From a virus, in IMG/VR virus record IMGVR_UViG_3300025168_000039, positions 1 to 64,000 of that record: a stretch of 64,000 bases of DNA. One strand, 5' to 3'. The notes below the pieces were generated by a model. It had not been told where the DNA came from, made no database searches, and saw nothing but the letters and a program-made list of their open reading frames with translations. A program made the position numbers and the translations under genes. Positions 31,620 to 39,786 of the stretch are shown in pieces. How positions within the stretch are numbered: position 1 is the stretch's first letter; each line of letters begins with the position of its first letter.

Positions 31620-33287
31620 ATGGACAACGAAGAGAACGTATTGATTGAAGCACATAGGTCGTGCGATAGTTGCGGTTCATCAGATGCAAGAGCGTTGTAC
31701 TCTGATGGACATGAGTATTGTTTTAGTTGTCAAACAAGATTTGAAGGCGAAGGAGATTACCCTATCATGTCTAAACCTATCACCACTAATGTCACCCCAT
31801 TAAAATCTACTGAAGGAACAATAGCTTCAATACCTGATAGAAAGATAGCTTCTAACACTTGTAAAAAATACAATGTTAGAGTAGTTAAAGATCAAGAAGG
31901 TAATATAACAAAACATCGTTATCCTTATTATGATGTTAAAGGTAACCACATTGCTGACAAGGTTCGTATCGTAGAGACAAAAGACTTTCCAACAGAGCCG
32001 GTAGGAGCATTAGGTAAGGCTGTTCTGTTTGGTCAGAACCTTTTCAGTTCTGGTGGTAAATACGTTACAATTTGCGAAGGCGAGTTGGATGCCTTGTCTG
32101 CATTTGAAATGCTTGGAAGCAAATGGCCTGTGTTGTCTATCAAGAATGGTGTTCATTCTGCATTCAAAGATTGTAAGGCTAACTTAGAATACCTTTCAAA
32201 GTTTGATAATGTAGTCTTGTGTTTTGATGCGGATGACAAGGGAAAGAACGCATCACAACAAGTAGCCACACTGTTCGAGCCAAACACTTGCCGCATTGTT
32301 AACATGACTGATGGTAAGGATGCGTCCGAATACCTACAGGGTGGCAAGCGTGAACAGTTTTCCCAAGCATGGTGGAACGCCAAAGTCTACACCCCCGCCG
32401 GTATCCTTAATCTGGCTGACATGGGTGATGGCCTGTACGATGAAGGTGAGTACAAGACTTGTCTGTATCCATTCGAGGGTTTGAATGAGAAGCTGTATGG
32501 TATTCGTACAGGTGAGCTAGTAACATTCACGGCGGGTACAGGTACTGGTAAGTCCAGTGTCATGCGTGAACTTATGCATCATGTACTGAACAACACAGAA
32601 GAAAACATTGGCGTGATATCTTTGGAAGAGAATGTCAGGTCCACCATCTTCCACCTCATGTCAGTCGAGGCGAACGCTAGGCTGTACATTCGAGAGGTGC
32701 GTGACCAGTTTAGCATGAGTGACTTACGCACTTGGCAGGACGCAACGGTAGGCACTCGTAGATTCTTTGCCTTCGATCACTTTGGAAGCATGAAGACTGA
32801 TGAGATACTATCCCGTGTACGTTACATGGTGAAAGCGTTAGACTGTAAGTGGATATTCTTGGATCACTTATCAATCCTGGTGTCTGGTCTGGAAGGTGAT
32901 GATGAACGTAGGAACATTGATAATCTGATGACCAAGCTAAGATCGATTGTCGAGGAGACAAACGTAGCAATGCTTCTTGTCTCCCACCTACGCCGCGCAC
33001 AAGGCGACAACGGCCATGAGAATGGTAGAGAGGTTAGCTTGTCACACCTTAGAGGTAGCCAGAGCATAGCGCAGCTTAGTGATGCAGTGGTGGCTATGGA
33101 GCGTGACCAACAGTCTGATGATCCTAACATAGCCAACACAACAACCATCAGAGTATTGAAGAACAGGTATGCGGGAGATACAGGTGTAGCTTCTCACTTA
33201 TTCTTTAACAAAGATACGGGAAGGTTGACAGAGGTACACAATCTAGGTGATGATCCAGAAGGAGATAGTTCAGATAAAGAACTTTAA
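31620..33287 (+). CDS. Primase-helicase, T7 gp4-like (copy A)
   Basis: 555 aa. Zinc-binding domain CDSCGSSDAR then CFSCQTRF at the N-terminus; TOPRIM primase core with CEGELDALSAF and VLCFDADDKGK; RecA-like helicase with GTGTGKSS (Walker A, ~residue 300), IFLDHLSIL (Walker B) and HLRGSQSIAQLSD. It primes and unwinds DNA at the fork. The 553-aa copy at 35083-36744 aligns along its length. The first ~400 bases are AT-rich like the neighbours, whereas ~32.05-33.2 kb is clearly more GC-rich, suggesting internal recombination. It is the last intact gene before the junction scar. Confidence 0.88.
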   Translation: MDNEENVLIEAHRSCDSCGSSDARALYSDGHEYCFSCQTRFEGEGDYPIMSKPITTNVTPLKSTEGTIASIPDRKIASNTCKKYNVRVVKDQEGNITKHRYPYYDVKGNHIADKVRIVETKDFPTEPVGALGKAVLFGQNLFSSGGKYVTICEGELDALSAFEMLGSKWPVLSIKNGVHSAFKDCKANLEYLSKFDNVVLCFDADDKGKNASQQVATLFEPNTCRIVNMTDGKDASEYLQGGKREQFSQAWWNAKVYTPAGILNLADMGDGLYDEGEYKTCLYPFEGLNEKLYGIRTGELVTFTAGTGTGKSSVMRELMHHVLNNTEENIGVISLEENVRSTIFHLMSVEANARLYIREVRDQFSMSDLRTWQDATVGTRRFFAFDHFGSMKTDEILSRVRYMVKALDCKWIFLDHLSILVSGLEGDDERRNIDNLMTKLRSIVEETNVAMLLVSHLRRAQGDNGHENGREVSLSHLRGSQSIAQLSDAVVAMERDQQSDDPNIANTTTIRVLKNRYAGDTGVASHLFFNKDTGRLTEVHNLGDDPEGDSSDKEL

Positions 33288-33305
33288 CTACATGGTGGAG
33301 TGACT

Positions 33306-33428
33306 ATGAAAAAAATAATTCATGTAAACATGCATGTCATTCGTAAAAATAAAAAGAAAAGAGATGCGAAATGCAGGGAGCATTATTGTGTTTCCTTCTT
33401 TTATGTGGCATCAAATAACTCCAGTTAA
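33306..33428 (+). pseudogene. Truncated small gene fused to foreign sequence
   Basis: A 40-codon frame with a GGAG site. The first ~20 residues (MKKIIHVNMHVIRKNKK) look like the start of a longer marine-phage small protein that I remember beginning MKKIIHVNQH. After about codon 20 the frame continues out of register through the sequence that codes, in another frame, for an oxygenase end. I read it as the broken start of an A gene. Confidence 0.5.
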
Positions 33429-33483
33429 GTACGGCGACAGATATTCTATTGTCTGTTGGTACAAAGGACCACAATTTATGTGA
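33364..33483 (+). pseudogene. C-terminal fragment of a 2OG-Fe(II) oxygenase
   Basis: In the frame ending at TGA 33483 the sequence reads GSIIVFPSFMWHQITPVKYG, then DRYSIVCWYKGP. This is the last ~35 residues of phage PKHD-type 2-oxoglutarate/Fe(II) dioxygenases: the second iron-binding His, the Arg that binds 2-oxoglutarate and the closing W..GP strand. The rest (HxD motif, ~150 residues) is missing and the upstream sequence belongs to another gene. Ends 6 bases before the B-copy coiled-coil gene. Confidence 0.65.
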
Positions 33484-33489
33484 GGGATT

Positions 33490-33789
33490 ATGTTACAGTC
33501 ATTAAAAAATATTACTAAGGATATTAAATTAAAAGAAAAAGAGTTAAGTGGACGACCTGTTGGGATATTCTTATCATCAGCAAAGAGTTCGGAGCTATTT
33601 AACGAACTAAATAAAATAGATGAGCGGTTAGAACAGGACTTAATCTATTATAGAAAAACAATTATAGATATATTAGATGATGTTAATTCTATTAAGTTTT
33701 TAAATTTAAATCAGGAACGGTCCTTAAATAAAGTAGCAACACAATTAAATGTTTTGTTTGACGAAATAACTGCATCGCAGGATTCATAA
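33490..33789 (+). CDS. Coiled-coil protein, copy B
   Basis: 99 aa, GAGGG ribosome site. See the resemblance to 29978-30253 (VNSIKFLNLNQERSLNKVAT). Helical with Lys/Asp/Glu-rich heptads; first intact gene after the scar. Unknown function. Confidence 0.55.
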   Translation: MLQSLKNITKDIKLKEKELSGRPVGIFLSSAKSSELFNELNKIDERLEQDLIYYRKTIIDILDDVNSIKFLNLNQERSLNKVATQLNVLFDEITASQDS

Positions 33790-33790
33790 A

Positions 33791-33976
33791 ATGGATGACT
33801 TAGATATTTTAAAAAGAAATGTACTTGAGTTGAATACACAATTATTTAATGCTAATATTAGAATTAAAGAGTTAGTAGAAGAGAATAATTATTGTAGATT
33901 AAAATTAGAAGTTACAGAAGATAGTTTAGAAAAACTATCACAACAAGCCTTGGGCTACCGACAAAAATTTAAATGA
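33791..33976 (+). CDS. Small coiled-coil protein, copy B
   Basis: 61 aa with NIRIKELVEENNYCRLKLE. One base after the previous stop. Counterpart of 30259-30441. Confidence 0.55.
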   Translation: MDDLDILKRNVLELNTQLFNANIRIKELVEENNYCRLKLEVTEDSLEKLSQQALGYRQKFK

Positions 33977-33983
33977 GATAGAC

Positions 33984-34166
33984 ATGTCTAAAAATTTATG
34001 GGAATCAGACTACAAAAATATTTTTAAGAAACTTACAAGAGAGTATCAACGAGAAGGATATTCTTTAAGAGAGGCTAGAAGCTTATCTAAAAGAGAAGCA
34101 GACGAATTGATGGCTGATAGAAAATATTTTGTTGATAACTTATTAGATAATGCAGAGGACCAATGA
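33984..34166 (+). CDS. Small protein LWESDYK family, copy B
   Basis: 60 aa; see 31311-31490 for the shared blocks. Here it precedes ThyX (ATGA overlap), whereas copy A follows ThyX, so the gene order differs between the two blocks. Confidence 0.6.
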   Translation: MSKNLWESDYKNIFKKLTREYQREGYSLREARSLSKREADELMADRKYFVDNLLDNAEDQ

Positions 34167-34861
34167 GTGTATCTTTAATATCTTATACAAACCCTGCAAA
34201 ATTAGAATTAAATTCTGAGTATTTACCCGCTCATTTAAATTTTCAAAAACTTATAACATTCTGTGCTAGGGTTTCTAACCCTAACAATCAAGATAACTCT
34301 GAGACTGGTGAAAAATTATTAAGTTATTTAATAAAACATCAACACTGGTCACCGTTTGAGATGGTTAATGTTTGTCTTGAGATAGAGACAACAAGAGATA
34401 TCGCACGACAAATACTACGGCATAGATCTTTTTCTTTTCAAGAGTTTAGTCAAAGATATGCTGATCCCGTAAAAGAATTAAACTTTGTAACAAGAGAAGC
34501 AAGGCTTCAAGACCGTACCAATAGGCAAAACTCTGTTGAGGTAGATGATGACCTGCTTAGAATAGAATGGGAATGGGCGCAGAAAAGAGTTCTCTGGGCT
34601 GTGAAAAAAGAGTATGAATGGGCTATTAAAAAAGGTATAGCCAAAGAACAGGCGAGAGCTATCCTGCCGGAAGGCTTAACGATGTCTCGTATGTATATGA
34701 ATGGAACCTTACGATCATGGATACATTACATTCAACTACGCACAGATAAGGCTACTCAAAAAGAACATAGAGAAATAGCGCTTGAATGTTTACAAAAATT
34801 GAGTATAATATTTCCATTGATTAAAACACTAGGAGATAGAGATGAAGCGAAGAACATATAA
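34163..34861 (+). CDS. thyX: Flavin-dependent thymidylate synthase, canonical class (copy B)
   Basis: 232 aa. The canonical ThyX motif is intact: RQILRHRSFSFQEFSQRYAD (RHR-x7-S). HQHWSPFEMVNVCLEIETT and LPEGLTMSRMYMNGTLRSW are the other conserved blocks. Makes dTMP from dUMP. Within ~3.7 kb of a second, divergent ThyX (30431-31168); carrying both is redundant unless one is from another phage. Overlaps the following small gene by 20 bases. Confidence 0.88.
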   Translation: MSVSLISYTNPAKLELNSEYLPAHLNFQKLITFCARVSNPNNQDNSETGEKLLSYLIKHQHWSPFEMVNVCLEIETTRDIARQILRHRSFSFQEFSQRYADPVKELNFVTREARLQDRTNRQNSVEVDDDLLRIEWEWAQKRVLWAVKKEYEWAIKKGIAKEQARAILPEGLTMSRMYMNGTLRSWIHYIQLRTDKATQKEHREIALECLQKLSIIFPLIKTLGDRDEAKNI

Positions 34862-35000
34862 AATATGTTTTGATGGTAAAAAAACAAACATCTCCTTTGA
34901 AAATAGAAAGGAGGCAGAGGCTTTTATCAACGACAGAAAATCACTTCTTGTTGCTTTAAAGGCTGGGCCTAACAGTTATGCAATTGTAAGTACCAGATAA
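34842..35000 (+). CDS. Small protein behind ThyX
   Basis: 52 aa, AGGAGATAG ribosome site; MKRRTYKICFDGKKTNISF, then helix and NSYAIVSTR. Basic, beta-alpha; not recognised. Confidence 0.5.
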   Translation: MKRRTYKICFDGKKTNISFENRKEAEAFINDRKSLLVALKAGPNSYAIVSTR

Positions 35001-35028
35001 GATTTTAAAATTCCAGAACTAATTAAAA

Positions 35029-35060
35029 AACCTACAGTAAGTTCTTACGAACTGTAGGTT
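35029..35060. terminator. Hairpin before primase-helicase B
   Basis: AACCTACAGT and ACTGTAGGTT pair exactly around a 12-base loop that can also form AGTTC/GAACT. On the minus strand the stem is followed by TTTTTTAATT, on the plus strand by ATTTAATTAT, so it could terminate in both directions. It ends 9 bases before the gp4 ribosome site and may also regulate gp4 translation. Confidence 0.5.
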
Positions 35061-35082
35061 ATTTAATTATAAGGAGAAATAC

Positions 35083-36744
35083 ATGAAGAAAGATGCTAAG
35101 TTTGTAAAGCATGTTAATTGTGATGAGTGCGGATCGTCAGACGGTAATGCCTTGTATGATGATGGTAGTGCTTTTTGCTTTGTTTGTAAAACATATTCAA
35201 AGGATTCTAGTATGCAAGATCAGGAACAAGTTAAACCCTCTAATACTAACCTTAAAGTTTACTCTAAAAACATGACTGAAGATAAAAACTATCAAGATAT
35301 TCCAGACCGCAAACTCACTGCCGCCACTTGTAAAGCCTACGGCATTTCTGTTGTTAAGGATGAAAGTGGAAATATTATTAAACATGTGTATCCTTATTAT
35401 AATACTGATGGTTCTCATGTAGCCAATAAGTTTCGAGTTGTCGCAAACAAAACCTTTCCTACTGAAGGTAACATCGCTAACGCATCTTTGTTCGGACAGA
35501 AAAACTTTCCTGCTAGAGGTAAATACGTTACGATTACCGAGGGAGAGTTGGACGCTGCATCAACATACCAAATGTTTGGTAGTCAGTGGCCTTGTGTTTC
35601 TGTAAGGTCTTCCACTACAGCGCTATCTGATTGTCAAAAGAATATGGATTATCTTAATTCATTTGATACTGTTGTTTTATGTTTTGATAAAGACAAAGCT
35701 GGAAGGGAGGCAGCGAACAAGGTTGCAGCTTTATTCGAGCCTAATAAATGTAGAATTGTAAAGCTTACAACATTTAAAGATGCTTCAGATTATTTGAAGG
35801 CTGGTTGCCGAGAAGAATTTACTAAAGCTTGGTGGAACGCTGAACCCTACACACCCGCTGGCATTATTAATTTAGGTCAGCTAGGAGACTCTCTCTATGA
35901 AGAAGATTTCTGTGAGAGTGTTGCCTATCCTTGGCCTTCTTTAAATGAAAAGACTTTTGGCTGTAGAACTGGAGAGCTTGTGACCTGGACTTCGGGTTCT
36001 GGTATGGGTAAGAGTTCTGTGTTAAGGGAACTTATGCATTATTTTCTACATCATACTAAAGATAATATAGGTATCCTTGCGCTTGAGGAGAACACTAAGA
36101 AGACGGCCTTCAACTTGATGGCAGTGGAAGCTAACCAAAGATTATATATTAAAGAAATTAGAGATCAATTTACCAGAGAACAGATGACTCGTTGGGAGGA
36201 GAAGACTATTGGGACAGGGAGATTTTTCGCTTTTGACCATTTTGGTTCTATATCTAACGATGAGATACTGTCTAGAATCCGGTATATGGCAAAAGCTTTA
36301 GACTGTAAATGGATATTCTTAGATCACTTGTCTATCCTTGTGTCTGGTCAAGAAGATGGGGATGAGAGGAGAGGTATAGATGTTCTGATGACTAAGCTAA
36401 GAAGCTTGGTTGAGGAGACAGGTATATCTTTAAACCTTGTGTCTCACCTACGTCGAGCAAACTCTTCAAAGTCCCACGAAGAAGGTGGAGAGGTTAGCCT
36501 TGCCCATCTTAGGGGTAGCCATAGCATAGCTCAATTATCAGACATGGTATACGCCTTGGAAAGAAATCAACAAGAGACAGATGAGACTCTTGCTAATACA
36601 ACACTTGTTAGGGTTCTTAAAAATAGATATAGTGGTGAGGTAGGTCCATCAACATATCTTTTCTATGATAAAGAGACAGGACGTTTAACCGAGATATCCA
36701 ATCCATTCGAAGTTAGAGAAGAAGAAGAAGGAGAAGCATTTTGA
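35083..36744 (+). CDS. Primase-helicase, T7 gp4-like (copy B)
   Basis: 553 aa with an AAGGAG site. CDECGSSDGN and CFVCKTYS zinc motif, TOPRIM TEGELDAAST and VLCFDKDKAGRE, Walker A GSGMGKSS, IFLDHLSILVSGQ, HLRGSHSIAQLSD. Same architecture as 31620-33287 but more AT-rich throughout and clearly diverged. It heads the DNA replication run that continues with nuclease, PolA and SSB. Confidence 0.88.
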   Translation: MKKDAKFVKHVNCDECGSSDGNALYDDGSAFCFVCKTYSKDSSMQDQEQVKPSNTNLKVYSKNMTEDKNYQDIPDRKLTAATCKAYGISVVKDESGNIIKHVYPYYNTDGSHVANKFRVVANKTFPTEGNIANASLFGQKNFPARGKYVTITEGELDAASTYQMFGSQWPCVSVRSSTTALSDCQKNMDYLNSFDTVVLCFDKDKAGREAANKVAALFEPNKCRIVKLTTFKDASDYLKAGCREEFTKAWWNAEPYTPAGIINLGQLGDSLYEEDFCESVAYPWPSLNEKTFGCRTGELVTWTSGSGMGKSSVLRELMHYFLHHTKDNIGILALEENTKKTAFNLMAVEANQRLYIKEIRDQFTREQMTRWEEKTIGTGRFFAFDHFGSISNDEILSRIRYMAKALDCKWIFLDHLSILVSGQEDGDERRGIDVLMTKLRSLVEETGISLNLVSHLRRANSSKSHEEGGEVSLAHLRGSHSIAQLSDMVYALERNQQETDETLANTTLVRVLKNRYSGEVGPSTYLFYDKETGRLTEISNPFEVREEEEGEAF

Positions 36745-37220
36745 CTTATCGAGTAAATAGGATTAGTCCCATAGCCAGTGTCAGAAAAAGGTTTAGTCAA
36801 GATTTATATAATGAAACTAATAATAAAGGTATCAAAAAGGGAGTAGCATATCTAAAGTCAGAAGGTCATAAGATTTTAGATAAGACAGAAACTTATGGGC
36901 CTGATATTGTTAGTGAGAAAGCTGGTAAGCTGTACTATACAGAAGTAGAAACAAAGCTTGTATGGTCTGGAGATTGGCCTGAGTCTTGGGAAGATGTACG
37001 TCTTCCTGAAAGAAAGAAGAGGTTGATTGCATTGGCAAAAAATAATGAGGCATCACTAAGCTTTATTATTTTTAATAAGGAATATAAACAAGCTTGGAAA
37101 ATTTCTTCTGATGTAGTAGACTCTTCTCCTTTAGAGGAGATATCAAACAAGTATGTTAGCAAGGGAGAATACTTCTTTGTCATTCCTTTAAAGAAAGCAA
37201 AGCTTTTAAAAATTAAATAA
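36741..37220 (+). CDS. PD-(D/E)XK-like nuclease (TTG start)
   Basis: 159 aa. The start is TTG 36741 overlapping the gp4 stop, with GGAG at the right distance; no nearby ATG exists. YGPDIVSEKAGKLYYTEVETK gives the D...E-x-K spacing of PD-(D/E)XK nucleases, after a helix with KKGVAYLKSEGH. Perhaps a recombination or repair endonuclease paired with PolA. Assignment rests on motif spacing only. Confidence 0.5.
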   Translation: MTYRVNRISPIASVRKRFSQDLYNETNNKGIKKGVAYLKSEGHKILDKTETYGPDIVSEKAGKLYYTEVETKLVWSGDWPESWEDVRLPERKKRLIALAKNNEASLSFIIFNKEYKQAWKISSDVVDSSPLEEISNKYVSKGEYFFVIPLKKAKLLKIK

Positions 37221-37250
37221 GGATTTCACTTACGGAGGTTAGGTATAGTT

Positions 37251-38912
37251 ATGAGTGTAGTTCTTGACATAGAAACAGATGCTATTGATGCAACAAAAAT
37301 TCATTGTATTGTTGCTTATGATATTGAAAGTAAAAAGCCATATACCTTTGTAGGAGATGAGTGTTACATTAAGTTTCCTAATTTTGCTAAAAGTGTGTCG
37401 CAATTTGTGATGCATAATGGTATATCTTTTGATGCTCCTGTACTTAACAGGCTTACCGGAACTGACATTCAATATGATAGGATCATAGACACAATGATCT
37501 TATCACAACTTTATAATCCAATAATAGATAACGGTCATAGCTTAAAATCTTGGGGCGTTAGATTAGGAATCCATAAAGGTGAGGTTGAAAGCTTCAGTAA
37601 TTTCTCTGAAGATATGCTGGACTATTGTAAACAAGATGTTAATGTAACATACTCTTTATATAAATATTTTAAACAACAACAAAATATATTCTCTGCTAGA
37701 TCAATTCAACTTGAGCATAAGATAAAAAGTATTATTGATGAGCAGGAGCGTAATGGGTTTTATTTAGACTTACAAAAGTCTACTACGTTTGTGTCCTCTG
37801 TTGAAGATAAGATGGACACCATTGAGAATGAATTACAAAATATATTTCCACCCCATGTCATCTCTGGCAGAACACATAAAAGATCAGGCAAACCTCTTGC
37901 TGATATTGTAACTCCATTTAATCCTGCATCTCGAAAGCAAATAGCAGATAGATTACAAGGGCTTGGATGGAAGCCAGAAAAGAAAACAGACAAAGGAAAT
38001 ATAATTGTAGATGAGGCAGTCTTAGAGACAATTGATTTGCCAGAGGCAAAGAAAATATCTGAATACCTTTTGTTAGGTAAGAGATACTCTCAAGTTAAAT
38101 CTTGGATCGAAGCTTCTGATTCTTCAAGTAGAGTTCATGGGAGAGTTCTAACTCTCAGGACTGTTACAGGTAGGATGGCTCACACCTCTCCAAACATGGC
38201 TCAAGTTCCCGCTGTTTATTCTCCTATGGGGAAGGAGTGTCGAGGAATGTGGGGCGTATCTGATCCTGATAATTATTCCCTAATAGGTACAGACGCATCA
38301 GGTCTAGAGCTTAGAGGTCTAGCACATATGATGGATGATCCTATCTTTATTAAAGAAATATTAGAAGGTGATGTACATACAGCCAACCAGAAGATGGCCG
38401 GTCTTGATAATAGAGATCAGGCGAAAACATTTATCTATGCATTAATGTATGGAGCAGGTGCTGCAAAGATTGGTAAAATTGTAGGTGGCACCGCAAGAGA
38501 GGGAGAGGAATTAATATCTAAGTTTATGAAAAATATGCCTAAGTTTTCCTCTCTTAAAAATAATTTAAATCAAACTGTAGAAAAGAATGGAGTCATACCT
38601 GGACTAGATGGTAGAACCCTACAGGTTCGATCTCCTCATGCTGCTTTAAATACTTTAATACAGGGAGCTGGTGCTGTTATATGTAAGCAGTGGCTTGTTC
38701 AGATTAATGAGGCATACAAAAGAAAAGGACTAGATGTAAAACTTGTAGCTAGTATTCACGATGAGTACCAATTTGAGGTACACAATAAAGACTGTGAAGA
38801 GTTCGGTAAGATAACTAAAACTGCAATAAAGGAGGTAGAAGAAATATATTCGTTTAGATGTCCATTAGATTCCGAATATAAAGTTGGAAAAAACTGGGCT
38901 GATACACATTAA
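37251..38912 (+). CDS. polA: Family A DNA polymerase with 3'-5' exonuclease
   Basis: 553 aa, the compact phage length. Exonuclease part begins VVLDIETDAI (ExoI Asp/Glu), with HNGISFDAPVLNRL (ExoII) and DYCKQDVNVTYSLYKY (ExoIII). Polymerase: TDASGLELRGLAHMM (motif A), AKTFIYALMYGAG (motif B) and SIHDEYQFEV (motif C, His-Asp). It replicates the phage genome with gp4 and the SSB. Only one polymerase is found, in the B half. ATG 37251 with GGAGG upstream. Confidence 0.92.
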   Translation: MSVVLDIETDAIDATKIHCIVAYDIESKKPYTFVGDECYIKFPNFAKSVSQFVMHNGISFDAPVLNRLTGTDIQYDRIIDTMILSQLYNPIIDNGHSLKSWGVRLGIHKGEVESFSNFSEDMLDYCKQDVNVTYSLYKYFKQQQNIFSARSIQLEHKIKSIIDEQERNGFYLDLQKSTTFVSSVEDKMDTIENELQNIFPPHVISGRTHKRSGKPLADIVTPFNPASRKQIADRLQGLGWKPEKKTDKGNIIVDEAVLETIDLPEAKKISEYLLLGKRYSQVKSWIEASDSSSRVHGRVLTLRTVTGRMAHTSPNMAQVPAVYSPMGKECRGMWGVSDPDNYSLIGTDASGLELRGLAHMMDDPIFIKEILEGDVHTANQKMAGLDNRDQAKTFIYALMYGAGAAKIGKIVGGTAREGEELISKFMKNMPKFSSLKNNLNQTVEKNGVIPGLDGRTLQVRSPHAALNTLIQGAGAVICKQWLVQINEAYKRKGLDVKLVASIHDEYQFEVHNKDCEEFGKITKTAIKEVEEIYSFRCPLDSEYKVGKNWADTH

Positions 38913-38917
38913 ATTGT

Positions 38918-38946
38918 TGACACATATTTTTATGTGGAGTAAAGTG
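38918..38946 (+). promoter_or_regulatory. Candidate promoter behind polA
   Basis: TTGACA (38918-38923), 17-base spacer, TAAAGT (38941-38946; four of six to consensus). Shares the TTGACACA beginning and an AAAGTGTG block with the 43336 promoter. Would drive the HTH and SSB genes. Confidence 0.5.
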
Positions 38947-38978
38947 TGTAATCTTTTTAACTTAAAGGAGAAAATTCT

Positions 38979-39188
38979 ATGAAGGACTGTCAGAAAAAAA
39001 CCCTAACCGCTTTGAAGAAACGTATGCGAGTAACTCGTAAGACGGCTATTCAACATGGCTGGTGTGAGAACCTGACTGCTACTATCTCTGACCTACGAGA
39101 TCGAGGTCATAACATTGAGACTATCAAAGCTAAAACTGATGATGGCTCTCACTATACCCGCTATCGCCTCCTTCAGGCGGCAGCTTAA
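38979..39188 (+). CDS. Small winged-helix DNA-binding protein
   Basis: 69 aa. CQKKTLTALKKRMRVTRKTA then HGWCENLTATISDLRDRGHN followed by IETIK and YTRYRLL: a helix-turn-helix with a beta wing, as in small phage winged-helix proteins. Directly behind a promoter and before SSB; it may regulate middle genes. Very strong AAGGAG site. Confidence 0.65.
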   Translation: MKDCQKKTLTALKKRMRVTRKTAIQHGWCENLTATISDLRDRGHNIETIKAKTDDGSHYTRYRLLQAAA

Positions 39189-39228
39189 ATTAAAATTATA
39201 TTAACGTACATTAAGGAGAAATTAAATT

Positions 39229-39735
39229 ATGGCTACCGAAAAAACAGAAGCACAAAGCGCTGACAATTATATGTATGCAACAGGTGTTGCGTATTGGACT
39301 TCTATTGTCGCACCTAATACTAAGTTCGAAGAAAGTGGTGTGTGGGAATGTACTCTTGCACAACTAGAGGGAGAAGCTAAAGCTATCTTTGAAGAGTCCG
39401 GTCTTGAGATTAAAAATGTCGGAGATGAAAAAGGAGACTTTGTTAAGTTAAAAAGAAAAGTGATGCGTAAGGATGGGGTTCTTAATCAAAGACCTTCAGT
39501 GGTCGATTCTCAAAATTCGCCTATGGATGATACCTACATAGGGAATGGATCACTGGTTACAGTTAAGTTCCGGCCTTATGATTGGGCGTGGGGTAATCGA
39601 AAGGGTCGAGGTGGTGATCTCTGTGCTATCCAAGTAGTTGATTTGGTTGAGTACAAACCACAGATTGATTCTTTTGATACCATTAAAGGAGGTTATGTTG
39701 CACCTGCCTCCGATGATGTACCGTTTCCTGCGTAA
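39229..39735 (+). CDS. Single-stranded DNA-binding protein
   Basis: 168 aa. OB-fold pattern: YMYATGVAYWTSIVAPN, WECTLAQL, FVKLKRKVMRKDG, GNGSLVTVKFRPYDW and LCAIQVVDLVEY, ending in an acidic-aromatic tail (SDDVPFPA) like that used by T7 gp2.5-type SSBs to bind partners. Coats ssDNA at the replication fork. Gene lies between polymerase and exonuclease. Strong AGGAG site. Confidence 0.8.
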   Translation: MATEKTEAQSADNYMYATGVAYWTSIVAPNTKFEESGVWECTLAQLEGEAKAIFEESGLEIKNVGDEKGDFVKLKRKVMRKDGVLNQRPSVVDSQNSPMDDTYIGNGSLVTVKFRPYDWAWGNRKGRGGDLCAIQVVDLVEYKPQIDSFDTIKGGYVAPASDDVPFPA

Positions 39736-39786
39736 CCAAAAGGAGTGGGAGGGGGAGAGTAAAATCTCCTTCTCCCTACTTTCATT

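Noticed and set aside
32153-33148. Several minus-strand frames opposite primase-helicase A
   Set aside because: They arise in the more GC-rich part of the gene and have no ribosome site or family resemblance.
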